NCBI GenBank assembly: GCA_023458915.1
Contig: JAEWWM010000055.1
Coordinates: forward strand, 1 to 15,289
Source: Bacillota bacterium
Lineage (GTDB): Bacteria > Bacillota > Clostridia > Oscillospirales > Acutalibacteraceae
Length of the DNA stretch: 15,289 nt
Reading direction: 5' to 3'
The notes under the pieces are model-generated. The model saw nothing but the letters and a program-made list of their open reading frames with translations. It did no database searches and was not told where the DNA came from. Of the stretch, positions 1 through 7,493 are shown one piece after another (positions within the stretch are counted from its first letter, which is position 1; every line of letters starts with the position of its first letter). Both the position numbers and the translations under genes were made by a program.

Positions 1-2
1 AA

Positions 3-1139
3 AAAGAAATTACGACTATTGACTGGAATGTAAATGCTGCTGAAAAGCAAAACTATGAGCATTTCATGATGAAAGAAATTATGGAGCAGCCGGATGTAAT
101 TAAAGCAACTATATCTCCCCGACTTAAGGATTTTAAAATACAGCTTGATAATATAGAATTTTCTAAAGAATATCTGGAAAACTTAAATAAAATAATGATA
201 GTAGCATGTGGCTCCGCCTATCATGTAGGGTGCGCTGCAAAATATTTTCTAGAAAAGCTCACTCGAAAGCCTGTTGAAATTGACCTTGCATCAGAATTCA
301 GGTACCGCTCCCCTATTGTTGATAAAAACACACTTGTAATAATAATCAGCCAGTCTGGCGAAACTGCAGATAGCTTGGCAGCGCTTAGAGAAGCTAAAAA
401 ACTTGGAGCCAGAGTTTTGTCTATTGTCAATGTTGTAGGAAGCTCAATTGCGAGTGAATCTGACGACGTACTTTATACCTGGGCCGGGCCAGAGATAGCA
501 GTTGCAACAACCAAAGCTTACAGCACACAGCTCGCGCTTATATATCTCATAGCACTTTATATGAGCAAAAACTTTAGTAAAATATCCGATGAAAAATATA
601 AAAACTATATAGAGGATATAGAACTTCTCCCGAAAAAAATTGAAAGTATTCTCAAAAACAAGAGCGAAATAGAATATATAGCTAAAAAATATTATAAAAC
701 AGAAAAAGTGTTTTTTATAGGCAGAACGCTTGATTACGCCGTTTGCATGGAAGGTTCACTTAAACTCAAAGAAATATCTTACATTGCTTCCGAGGCATAC
801 GCGGCGGGGGAATTAAAACATGGTACGATATCTTTAATTGATGACGAAACTTTGGTAATTGCTATTGCAACCGGGGATGAGCTTTTTGATAAGACAGTTA
901 GTAACATGCAGGAAGTTAAAGCGCGAGGGGCAAAAATTCTGGCTCTTACTACTGAAGATAAAGCCGAAAAAATTTCAAAAGTTGCAGATGATATTATTTA
1001 CATACCAAAATCCTCTGAAATGACGGCACCCTCGCTTGCAGTTATTCCTTTACAGCTACTTTCCTACTACATCGCAAAGTTTAGAGGCTGCGACATTGAT
1101 AAACCACGCAATCTTGCAAAATCAGTAACAGTTGAATAA
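3..1139 (+). CDS. glmS: Glutamine-fructose-6-phosphate aminotransferase, isomerase part (5' end cut by window)
   Basis: GlmS makes glucosamine-6-phosphate from fructose-6-phosphate and glutamine, the entry step to UDP-GlcNAc and peptidoglycan. The reading frame is open from the window edge; codons before the first ATG (66) encode ITTIDWNVNAAEKQNYEHFM, the usual linker into the sugar isomerase half, so the ATG is internal and the gene is partial. About 378 residues are visible of roughly 600; the N-terminal glutaminase domain lies outside the window. Two SIS domains are present: the first with CGSAYH, SQSGETADSLAAL and TTKAYSTQLA, the second with GRTLDYAVCMEGSLKLKE, then EAYAAGELKHG. It ends with the family signature KPRNLAKSVTVE, so the 3' end is intact. 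A hairpin terminator follows at 1166, so it is probably not cotranscribed with guaA. Identification is secure. Confidence 0.96.
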   Translation, partial: KEITTIDWNVNAAEKQNYEHFMMKEIMEQPDVIKATISPRLKDFKIQLDNIEFSKEYLENLNKIMIVACGSAYHVGCAAKYFLEKLTRKPVEIDLASEFRYRSPIVDKNTLVIIISQSGETADSLAALREAKKLGARVLSIVNVVGSSIASESDDVLYTWAGPEIAVATTKAYSTQLALIYLIALYMSKNFSKISDEKYKNYIEDIELLPKKIESILKNKSEIEYIAKKYYKTEKVFFIGRTLDYAVCMEGSLKLKEISYIASEAYAAGELKHGTISLIDDETLVIAIATGDELFDKTVSNMQEVKARGAKILALTTEDKAEKISKVADDIIYIPKSSEMTAPSLAVIPLQLLSYYIAKFRGCDIDKPRNLAKSVTVE

Positions 1140-1165
1140 TAGACTTACTTCAAAACTAATAGAGC

Positions 1166-1192
1166 GCAAATTTTTTAAAAAATTTGCTTTTT
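1166..1192 (+). terminator. Rho-independent terminator after glmS
   Basis: A perfect 11-bp inverted repeat, GCAAATTTTTT/AAAAAATTTGC (1166-1187), is followed directly by TTTTT and then GGG. It lies 26 bases after the glmS stop and before guaA. The stem is AT-rich and the T run is short, so it may be leaky. Confidence 0.6.
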
Positions 1193-1212
1193 GGGAAACG
1201 GTTTAGTGCTAA

Positions 1213-2781
1213 TTGCAATTAATAAAGGAAGTGTTAAAAATAGATCTACTGGACGAAAAAATATTAGTTTTAGATTTTGGCGGACAATATAGTCAGTTAA
1301 TAGCAAGAAGAATCCGTGAACTAAATGTATACTGCGAAGTTAAAAGTTACAAAACAGATATTTCTGATATAAAAAATTTAGGATATAAAGGAATAATATT
1401 TTCCGGAGGCCCAAGCAGTGTATATCTTGAAAATGCACCCAGATGTGATGGTGAAATTTTTAGAATTGGAGTGCCTATTCTAGGAATTTGCTACGGTGCA
1501 CAGCTTATGGCTTATGCTCTTGGTGGGGAAGTGCGCAAAACGGTAACCAGCGAATATGGAAATACAATAATTAATTTTTCGAATGAATCCATGCTTACCC
1601 AAAATCTTTCAGCGAAAAGCGTATGCTGGATGAGCCATTCAGATTATATTGCCAAAATTCCGGAAAATTTTAAAATAATTGCAAGCAGTGATAATTGTCT
1701 TATTGCAGGAATGGAAAATACTGAAAAAAAGCTTTTTGGTATGCAGTTTCACCCTGAAGTAAATCACACTGTTGAGGGAATGAAAATACTAGAAAATTTT
1801 TTATATAAAATATGCGGCTGCGCAGGCAACTGGAAAATGGATTCATTTGTAACGGCTGAAATAAAGCGCTTAAAAGAGAAAATCGGAAATAAAAAAGTAA
1901 TATGCGCACTCTCTGGTGGAGTTGATTCGTCTGTTGCCGCAATGCTTGTTCATAAGGCTGTCGGAAATCAATTAACCTGTATTTTTGTTGACCATGGCCT
2001 TTTAAGAAAGAATGAAGGTAACGAAGTAGAATCTACTTTTAAAGACAAGTTTAATATAAATTTTGCCCGAGTAAACGCTCAAAAAAGATTTCTTGAAAAA
2101 TTAAAGAATATTTCTGACCCCGAAACAAAACGCAAACTCATTGGCGAGGAATTTATAAGAGTTTTTGAAGAAGAAGCTTTTAAAATCGGTGAAGTGGATT
2201 ATCTTTGCCAAGGAACGATTTATCCTGATGTTATCGAAAGCGGAACCGAAAACGCAGAGGTCATTAAAAGCCACCATAATGTCGGCGGTCTTCCGACAAA
2301 CATTCGGTTTTCTGGGATAATAGAGCCGCTCAGGGATTTATTTAAAGACGAGGTCAGAAAAGTTGGAAGAGAACTTGGCATTCCAGATGAACTCATAAAT
2401 CGTCAGCCTTTTCCAGGTCCCGGTCTTGCAATCAGAATCATTGGTGATGTAACTGCAGAAAAAATAGAAATACTAAAAGAAGCTGATGCAATATTTAGGG
2501 AAGAAATCACAAAAGCTAATTTAAAAAGTCCTCCCGATCAATATTTTGCAGTTCTTACTAATATCAAAAGCGTTGGAGTTATGGGCGACGGACGAAGCTA
2601 CGAGCGCACTATTGCCCTTCGCGCGGTAAATACCTCCGATTTTATGACGGCAGAATTTTCAAAAATTCCATATGAAGTCTTAGAAAAAACATCGATTAGA
2701 ATAGTTAATGAAGTAAAAGGTGTAAACCGCGTTGTTTATGATATAACTTCCAAACCGCCCGCAACAATTGAATGGGAGTGA
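1213..2781 (+). CDS. guaA: GMP synthase (glutamine-hydrolysing)
   Basis: GuaA converts XMP to GMP using ATP and glutamine. Numbering from the TTG at 1213, a class I amidotransferase domain covers about residues 16-200, with the Cys nucleophile in GICYGAQL (Cys93) and the His/Glu pair in MQFHPEV (His180, Glu182). The ATP-pyrophosphatase domain begins with the P-loop SGGVDSS (234-240), and the C-terminal dimerisation domain has PFPGPGLAIRIIG and ends in DITSKPPATIEWE. Length (up to 522 aa) fits the family. The start is unclear: the frame opens at TTG 1213, right after a TAA, but the only good Shine-Dalgarno (AAAGGAAGTG, 1224-1233) lies inside the frame. At normal spacing from it there is no ATG, GTG or TTG, only ATA at 1240; CTG is at 1249 and GTG 1231 overlaps the site. 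Homologues start only a few residues before ILVLDFG, so the true protein may be about 9-12 residues shorter. The stop codon is TGA. Confidence 0.95.
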   Translation: MQLIKEVLKIDLLDEKILVLDFGGQYSQLIARRIRELNVYCEVKSYKTDISDIKNLGYKGIIFSGGPSSVYLENAPRCDGEIFRIGVPILGICYGAQLMAYALGGEVRKTVTSEYGNTIINFSNESMLTQNLSAKSVCWMSHSDYIAKIPENFKIIASSDNCLIAGMENTEKKLFGMQFHPEVNHTVEGMKILENFLYKICGCAGNWKMDSFVTAEIKRLKEKIGNKKVICALSGGVDSSVAAMLVHKAVGNQLTCIFVDHGLLRKNEGNEVESTFKDKFNINFARVNAQKRFLEKLKNISDPETKRKLIGEEFIRVFEEEAFKIGEVDYLCQGTIYPDVIESGTENAEVIKSHHNVGGLPTNIRFSGIIEPLRDLFKDEVRKVGRELGIPDELINRQPFPGPGLAIRIIGDVTAEKIEILKEADAIFREEITKANLKSPPDQYFAVLTNIKSVGVMGDGRSYERTIALRAVNTSDFMTAEFSKIPYEVLEKTSIRIVNEVKGVNRVVYDITSKPPATIEWE

Positions 2782-2939
2782 TGCGCTTAATGATATAGCT
2801 AAATTCGGGTATTCGCTTATTATTTTATTCTATAGTATTATAATATTTACATTGAAATATAAAATGTTTTAAGACAGTGCAGTTCCAACATATAAATATA
2901 TATACGTTACTAATTTTTTTAATAAGGTGGTTTTATTGT

Positions 2940-4013
2940 ATGGCGAAAATGATGAATCTCGGAGTGATTTTCGGCGGGCAATCTTCTGAGCATGAAGTTT
3001 CAAGGATATCCGCGGAAGCTATAATAAAAAATATTTCAAAAGATAAGTACAATCTATATTTAATTGGAATCACAAAGAAAGGGCAATGGTTTTTGTTTTC
3101 TGGAGATGTTGCAGACATTCCAAGCGGAAACTGGGAGAAAAATAGCTTAAATAGGCAAGCGTTTATTTCGCCTGACGCATCTGTTGGCGGGTTGACTGTT
3201 TTTGGAGATGGTAAGGTTGAGACCATAAAACTAGATGCCGTTATTCCTGTGCTTCACGGTAAAAATGGAGAAGATGGAACAGTTCAGGGACTTCTTGAAC
3301 TTGCAGAAATTCCGATTGTCGGCTGTGACACTACTTCCTCCGCCGCGTGTATGGATAAAACCATCACAAATTCGATGCTTTCTTACAACAAAATAAATAA
3401 GCCGCTTTTTCACTGGTTTTATACATATGACTTTAAAAAAGACCCTGAAAAATGCCTTAATGAAATAGAAAAAGTAATAAGTTCATATCCAATGTTTGTG
3501 AAACCCGCAAATGCCGGATCTTCTGTAGGAGTAAGTAAGGCTAACAACAAAAAGGAACTTATTGAAGGCATAGAAATTGCCGCAAAAGAGGATAGAAAAA
3601 TTTTAATTGAACAAGGAATTATAGGGCAAGAAGTTGAATGCTCAGTTTTAGGTAATGATGAGCTTATAGCATCTGTAGTAGGTGAAATCGTTCCTTCAAG
3701 TGAATTTTACGATTATGAAGCAAAATATTTAAGCGGTTCATCTGACCTTTTTATTCCTGCGCGTATCCCAGAAAATGTTGCTGAGGAAGTTAGAGAAACC
3801 GCTCTTAGTGCTTATAAAATAATGGGCTGTACAGGACTTGCCAGAGTAGACTTTTTTGTTGAAGAGGGCACGAACAAAGTGTTTTTAAACGAAATCAATA
3901 CTTTCCCCGGATTTACAAGTATTAGTATGTATCCAAAACTTTTAAATGAAAGTGGAATCGGGTTTACTGAACTTATTGATAGGCTAATTAATCTTGCTAT
4001 AAATAAAAAATAA
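2940..4013 (+). CDS. ddl: D-alanine-D-alanine ligase
   Basis: Ddl joins two D-alanines with ATP for the peptidoglycan stem peptide. The ATG at 2940 is chosen because AAGGTGG (2924-2930) sits 9 bases upstream; a longer reading from 2877 would add 21 hydrophobic residues with no ribosome binding site. The 357-aa protein shows FGGQSSEHEVS (Glu17), HGKNGEDGTVQG, the ATP-grasp lysine in VKPANAGSSVGVSK (from residue 187), and the metal-binding end RVDFF...LNEINTFPGFTSISMYP. EFYDYEAKY keeps the tyrosine typical of D-Ala-D-Ala ligases, which argues against a VanA-type D-lactate or D-serine ligase. The 158-base gap after guaA contains a TATAAT (2839-2844) without a convincing -35 box. murI follows after 39 bases and is probably cotranscribed. 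Confidence 0.95.
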   Translation: MAKMMNLGVIFGGQSSEHEVSRISAEAIIKNISKDKYNLYLIGITKKGQWFLFSGDVADIPSGNWEKNSLNRQAFISPDASVGGLTVFGDGKVETIKLDAVIPVLHGKNGEDGTVQGLLELAEIPIVGCDTTSSAACMDKTITNSMLSYNKINKPLFHWFYTYDFKKDPEKCLNEIEKVISSYPMFVKPANAGSSVGVSKANNKKELIEGIEIAAKEDRKILIEQGIIGQEVECSVLGNDELIASVVGEIVPSSEFYDYEAKYLSGSSDLFIPARIPENVAEEVRETALSAYKIMGCTGLARVDFFVEEGTNKVFLNEINTFPGFTSISMYPKLLNESGIGFTELIDRLINLAINKK

Positions 4014-4052
4014 GCTTATAAAGGAAAATTTTTAAGGGAAGGCAGTGAAAAG

Positions 4053-4880
4053 TTGGATTTATCACTAACCGAGGTGAAAGAAAGATCTATCGGAATTTTT
4101 GATTCTGGGCTCGGAGGGCTTACGGTTGTAAAAGCTTTAAGGAATATTTCTCCGAACGAGGATATAATATACTTTGGCGACACGGGACGAGTACCCTACG
4201 GTGGCAAAAGCAAGAGTGTAATACTAAAATACGCAGATCAAGATATTAAATTTTTAAAGTCTATGAATGTTAAAATGATTGTTGCTGCCTGCGGTACTGT
4301 AAGCTCTTGCCTTGAGGAAGTTAAGTGTGGTAAATCTGTTATAGGGGTTGTAAATCCAGCCTGCTTTACCGCAGTGAACACTACAAAAAACGGTAAAATC
4401 GGAGTCATGGGCACAGTTACTGCCATTAAAAACGGAGCTTACAAACGCCAAATTCTCAATTTAAATCCCTCTTTAACAATTTTTGAGCAAAAGTGCCCGC
4501 TTTTGGTTCCTTTAATTGAAAAAGGTATTATAACTGATTCAAGTGCAGAACTACGCGAAGCAGTCGAAATTTACACAAAACCTCTTCTCGAGAAAAATAT
4601 AGACACTCTTATTCTAGGCTGCACTCATTACCCGATAATTAAAAATGTGATCCAAAAAGTAGCCGGCGAAAAAATCAAACTCATAGATTCTGGAAAAGAA
4701 GCCGCAAAATTTGTTAAAAATGTTTTGAAAGAACAAAAAATTAGTTCGCTTAAAAAAATCGAAGGTGAACAAAACTATTTTGTAAGCGGTGATGTTCAAA
4801 GTTTTTCTGAAAATGCTAAAATGTTTTTAGGTTATGATATTCATAAAAATGTTAAAAAAATATATACTGATAAATATTAA
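4053..4880 (+). CDS. murI: Glutamate racemase
   Basis: MurI interconverts L- and D-glutamate to supply D-Glu for peptidoglycan. The TTG at 4053 is preferred: AAGGGAAGG (4034-4042) lies 10 bases upstream, and the next in-frame option, GTG 4074, has no properly spaced site. The 275-aa protein shows GIFDSGLGGLTV (Asp17, Ser18), YFGDTGRVPYGGKS, the first catalytic Cys at position 80 and the second at 190 in LILGCTHYP with His192. The first catalytic motif reads ACGTVSS rather than the common ACNTAS, so a usually conserved Asn is Gly. Both cysteines are kept, so activity is expected; this may be a lineage variant. It lies close behind ddl, whose product works on the same pathway. Confidence 0.94.
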   Translation: MDLSLTEVKERSIGIFDSGLGGLTVVKALRNISPNEDIIYFGDTGRVPYGGKSKSVILKYADQDIKFLKSMNVKMIVAACGTVSSCLEEVKCGKSVIGVVNPACFTAVNTTKNGKIGVMGTVTAIKNGAYKRQILNLNPSLTIFEQKCPLLVPLIEKGIITDSSAELREAVEIYTKPLLEKNIDTLILGCTHYPIIKNVIQKVAGEKIKLIDSGKEAAKFVKNVLKEQKISSLKKIEGEQNYFVSGDVQSFSENAKMFLGYDIHKNVKKIYTDKY

Positions 4881-4892
4881 TAAGATTAGGCT

Positions 4893-4926
4893 GTGTTCTT
4901 TTCTTGCAAGAAGCGAGAAAAAACAC
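4893..4926. repeat. Intergenic inverted repeat (hairpin) between murI and the DUF1934 gene
   Basis: GTGTT, one mismatch, TTTTCT pairs with AGAAAA, one mismatch, AACAC around an 11-base loop. The 5' arm is T-rich and the 3' arm A-rich, so there is no T run after the stem on either strand and it is not a normal intrinsic terminator. Flanking sequence (T-rich before, CACCAAACAATAATTA after) resembles the dyad at 12222-12252. Confidence 0.5.
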
Positions 4927-4964
4927 CAAACAATAATTATACGAAATAAACGCTAAAAACGGAG

Positions 4965-5405
4965 ATGTTTAAAATTAAGGAAAATTATCTTATAAGCATA
5001 GTTTCCAAGCAAATAATGGAAGATAATGAAGATGAAGTAGTTATAAAAACAATGGGCGATTTTACTGAAATCGGAAATAAAAAGTATATAACGTATAAAG
5101 AATACGATGAAGCAAATCCCGAAAAGTACAATCTTTCTATAATTAAATTTGAAGCGCCGAATTCTGTGACTTTAATAAAAAACGGTAAAAATCAATCAAA
5201 ACTTATTTTAGAAAAAGGCAAACGCCACCATAGCCCGTATTACACAGAATTTGGTATGATTATGACTGGAGTTTTTACAAATAGCATCGATTTTTATTTT
5301 TCAAAAAATGAGGGAGAGCTTAAAATAAAATATTCACTCGATATAAATTCAGGATTTGTAAGCGCAAATGAAGTGACAGTTAAAATTCAAAAAATGAGTG
5401 AATAA
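4965..5405 (+). CDS. DUF1934 family protein (YwiB-like)
   Basis: This 146-aa protein matches the DUF1934/YwiB pattern: a small, beta-rich, probably cytoplasmic protein with alternating strand-like segments (VVIKTMGDFTEIGNKKYITY, a central ILEKGKRH, YYTEFGMIMTGVFT, LKIKYSLDINSGFVSANEV). The family's molecular role is not established. Its place immediately upstream of argS is the usual one in Firmicutes (ywiB-argS in Bacillus) and supports the call. It has no signal peptide or membrane segment. The start is odd: GGAG (4961-4964) touches the ATG at 4965 with no spacer, whereas an in-frame ATT at 4974 sits 9 bases from it. The ATG is kept because the family needs roughly this N-terminus. The gene's last codons run to within 20 bases of the argS start, so the two are surely cotranscribed. 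Confidence 0.82.
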   Translation: MFKIKENYLISIVSKQIMEDNEDEVVIKTMGDFTEIGNKKYITYKEYDEANPEKYNLSIIKFEAPNSVTLIKNGKNQSKLILEKGKRHHSPYYTEFGMIMTGVFTNSIDFYFSKNEGELKIKYSLDINSGFVSANEVTVKIQKMSE

Positions 5406-5424
5406 AAAAATAGGGGAGAGGCAA

Positions 5425-7119
5425 ATGTATAGTTTAGAAAATACAATTGACTACATAAAAAAAGCCGTTAAAGATACTTTAATTAAGTTGATAGACGAAA
5501 AAGCATTAATAGGGGAAATATTTTTCGATTTTGAGGTTGAAATTCCAGCGGAAAGAGAACACGGCGACTTGTCCACAAATGCAGCTTTAATTTTAGCAAA
5601 AAATTTTAAAATGCCACCTAGAAAAATTGCCGAAATGATAGTAAATAACTTAATAGTAGATAAAAATTTGATTGAAAAAGTTGAAATAGCAGGCCCGGGA
5701 TTTATCAACTTTTTCCTAGGTATTAAATTTTTTTCAGATACATTAAAAGAAATCAAAAAAGCGGGCGAAAATTACGGGGTTTCAAATTATGGGCAAAATA
5801 AAAAAGTAATGATAGAATTTGTTTCCGCTAATCCTACGGGTCCTATGCATATGGGCAACGCTCGGCTGGGTGCGCTTGGAGATTGCCTTTCATCTATACT
5901 TCAAAAAGTAGGTTATAATGTCTACAAAGAATTTTATGTAAATGATGCTGGGAATCAAATTGAAAAATTCGGACTTTCGCTGGATATTAGATATGAGCAA
6001 ATCTGTAAAGGCAAGGATTACGTAGAAATACCGGAGGATTGCTACCAAGGCGAGGATATAACCGAGCTATCGCAGCAATTTTTTGATATTTATAGTAATA
6101 AATACATAAACGAATCTCAAGAAGTTCGAAAAAAGACATTGGTAGATTTTGCGCTTCCAAAAAATATCCTACGCATGAAGCAGGATATGGGAAAATACAA
6201 AATTTTTTACGATAACTGGTTTTATGAGAGCTCTCTTTATGAAAGTGGCGAAGTTGACAGAATTATAAATCTTTTGACCGAAAAAGGGCTTACTTACGAA
6301 ATAGATGGATGCGTTTGGTTTAAAGCTACAATGTTCGGCTGCGAAAAAGACGAAGTATTACGAAGAAAAAATGGTATTCCTACATATTTCGCAGCGGACG
6401 TGGCTTATCACTATAATAAATTTGCAGTTCGCGAATTCGATGTATGCATTGACATTTGGGGCGCAGACCATCACGGTCATGTCGCAAGAATGAAAAGCGC
6501 AATGGAAGCGCTTGGGATTGATAAAGAAAGACTTCATGTTATACTTGTGCAGCTAGTGCGCCTCATACAAAATGGCGAAGTTGTTCGAATGAGCAAACGA
6601 ACCGGCAAAACCGTTCAGCTTTCGGATTTGATCTACGAAGTTGGGACAGATGCGGCGAGGTTTATATTCAACATTCACGAAGCCGGGTCAGGTATGGATT
6701 TCGACCTGGATTTAGCTGTTAAGCACGATTCACAAAATCCTGTTTATTATGTGCAGTATGCTTTTGCCAGAATATGTAGTGTATTCAAGCAGTTAAACGA
6801 CGAAATCAGGTTTGAATTCGAAAAAAGTGAAGCTGATTTAAACCTTTTATCAAGCGAAAGCGAGAAAAAATTAATATATTTTATGGCATCTTATCCACTA
6901 GAACTTCTTAAGTCTGCTATGAATTACGATTCAACAAAAGTAACGCGTTATGCCATAACTTTGGCAACACTTTTTCATAAATTTTACTCTTCATGTAAAA
7001 TTATCTCAGAAGACAAAAACTTAATGTACGCTAGGCTTACTCTCTGCAGTTGTTTACAAATAATCATAAAAAATATTTTAAATATTCTTAAAGTTGAAGC
7101 ACCTGAAGTAATGAACTGA
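5425..7119 (+). CDS. argS: Arginyl-tRNA synthetase
   Basis: ArgS charges tRNA-Arg with arginine. The ATG at 5425 is chosen because AGGGGAGAGG (5412-5421) lies just upstream; a GTG at 5398 would overlap the previous gene and lacks a site. The 564-aa class I synthetase has the N-terminal Add-1 tRNA-recognition domain (about 1-100), FVSANPTGPMHMGN with the HIGH-type motif HMGN at 142-145, YVNDAGNQ, the IWGADHHGHVARM strand, the KMSKS-like loop MSKRTGK (from 389), and a C-terminal anticodon-binding (DALR) domain ending in LKVEAPEVMN. Length and domain order are normal. It is transcribed with the DUF1934 gene and followed by a strong terminator. The stop codon is TGA. Confidence 0.97.
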   Translation: MYSLENTIDYIKKAVKDTLIKLIDEKALIGEIFFDFEVEIPAEREHGDLSTNAALILAKNFKMPPRKIAEMIVNNLIVDKNLIEKVEIAGPGFINFFLGIKFFSDTLKEIKKAGENYGVSNYGQNKKVMIEFVSANPTGPMHMGNARLGALGDCLSSILQKVGYNVYKEFYVNDAGNQIEKFGLSLDIRYEQICKGKDYVEIPEDCYQGEDITELSQQFFDIYSNKYINESQEVRKKTLVDFALPKNILRMKQDMGKYKIFYDNWFYESSLYESGEVDRIINLLTEKGLTYEIDGCVWFKATMFGCEKDEVLRRKNGIPTYFAADVAYHYNKFAVREFDVCIDIWGADHHGHVARMKSAMEALGIDKERLHVILVQLVRLIQNGEVVRMSKRTGKTVQLSDLIYEVGTDAARFIFNIHEAGSGMDFDLDLAVKHDSQNPVYYVQYAFARICSVFKQLNDEIRFEFEKSEADLNLLSSESEKKLIYFMASYPLELLKSAMNYDSTKVTRYAITLATLFHKFYSSCKIISEDKNLMYARLTLCSCLQIIIKNILNILKVEAPEVMN

Positions 7120-7138
7120 AGTTTTTTTATATATTTAT

Positions 7139-7188
7139 AAAAGCTGGATAATCTTATTTTATAGAGGTTATCTAGCTTTTAATTTTTT
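7139..7188 (+). terminator. Rho-independent terminator after argS
   Basis: AAAAGCTGGATAA (7139-7151) pairs with GTTATCTAGCTTTT (ending 7180) with one G-T wobble, followed by AATTTTTT. It lies 20 bases after the argS stop and closes the left-hand operon. Confidence 0.85.
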
Positions 7189-7281
7189 ATTTCAAATTTT
7201 TGTATAGAATTATTTCCAAATTTTTTTAGTATAAAAAAAAATAACCCGTAAATAATACTTGCATGGGAGGTGAAAAAAATT

Positions 7282-7416
7282 ATGAAAAACAATACAAACT
7301 CTACTAATACAAAAAACAATACAAACAACACTAACACAAGAAACAACACAAATGCTAATAATACAAAAAATAACAAAAATTCCACTAACACAAAAAACAA
7401 TACAAACAACAAATAA
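7282..7416 (+). CDS. Small Asn/Thr/Lys-rich protein (44 aa), function unknown
   Basis: I do not recognise this gene. The ATG at 7282 has an excellent Shine-Dalgarno, GGGAGGTG (7265-7272), 9 bases upstream, which is the main evidence that it is translated. The 44 residues are almost only Asn, Thr and Lys, with three Ser or Ala and one Arg; there is no hydrophobic residue apart from the start Met and one Ala, so it should be disordered, basic and soluble. A ten-residue unit, STNTKNNTNN, occurs twice (residues 7-16 and 34-43), and the DNA for it is nearly identical, showing internal duplication. It stands alone between the argS terminator and a bidirectional terminator. Small repetitive Asn-rich proteins occur around spore coats in Clostridia; that link is only a guess, and no sporulation promoter was recognised. 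Confidence 0.62.
   Translation: MKNNTNSTNTKNNTNNTNTRNNTNANNTKNNKNSTNTKNNTNNK
7302..7410 (+). repeat. Direct repeat of 27 bases inside the Asn/Thr/Lys gene
   Basis: Two copies, 7302-7328 and 7384-7410, differ at one position (ACTAATAC versus ACTAACAC at the start). Both encode most of STNTKNNTNN in the same frame. The stretch between them is a looser variant of the same codon pattern, suggesting growth by slippage or unequal exchange. Confidence 0.7.
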
Positions 7417-7444
7417 CCAGAATGCAAAATACTAAATTAAAAAG

Positions 7445-7482
7445 AGTAAAGACCCATAAATTAAATAAACTGGGTCTTTACT
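7445..7482. terminator. Bidirectional terminator between the N/T/K gene (+) and ispE (-)
   Basis: A perfect 12-bp stem, AGTAAAGACCCA/TGGGTCTTTACT, with a 14-base loop. On the + strand it is followed by TTATTATAA, on the - strand by CTTTTTAATT, a better T run. It starts 28 bases after the small gene and lies 11 bases past the ispE stop, so it can end transcription from both sides. Confidence 0.85.
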
Positions 7483-7493
7483 TTATTATAAAA

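Noticed and set aside
1140..1212. Purine riboswitch upstream of guaA
   Set aside because: Only about 70 bases are available and they hold a terminator palindrome; no purine aptamer core was seen.
2877..2939. N-terminal extension of Ddl giving a membrane-like leader
   Set aside because: AAGGTGG lies directly before the ATG at 2940 and Ddl is cytoplasmic; the extension has no ribosome site.
4893..4926. Hairpin after murI as intrinsic terminator
   Set aside because: No T run follows on either strand; kept as an inverted repeat only.
7179..7427. Minus-strand frame of 82 codons encoding a very hydrophobic Phe/Leu/Val protein
   Set aside because: It is the antisense of the Asn/Thr/Lys gene and its flanks: AAC/ACA/AAA codons read backward give GTT/TGT/TTT. 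It has no ribosome binding site, and it runs across the argS terminator's end.
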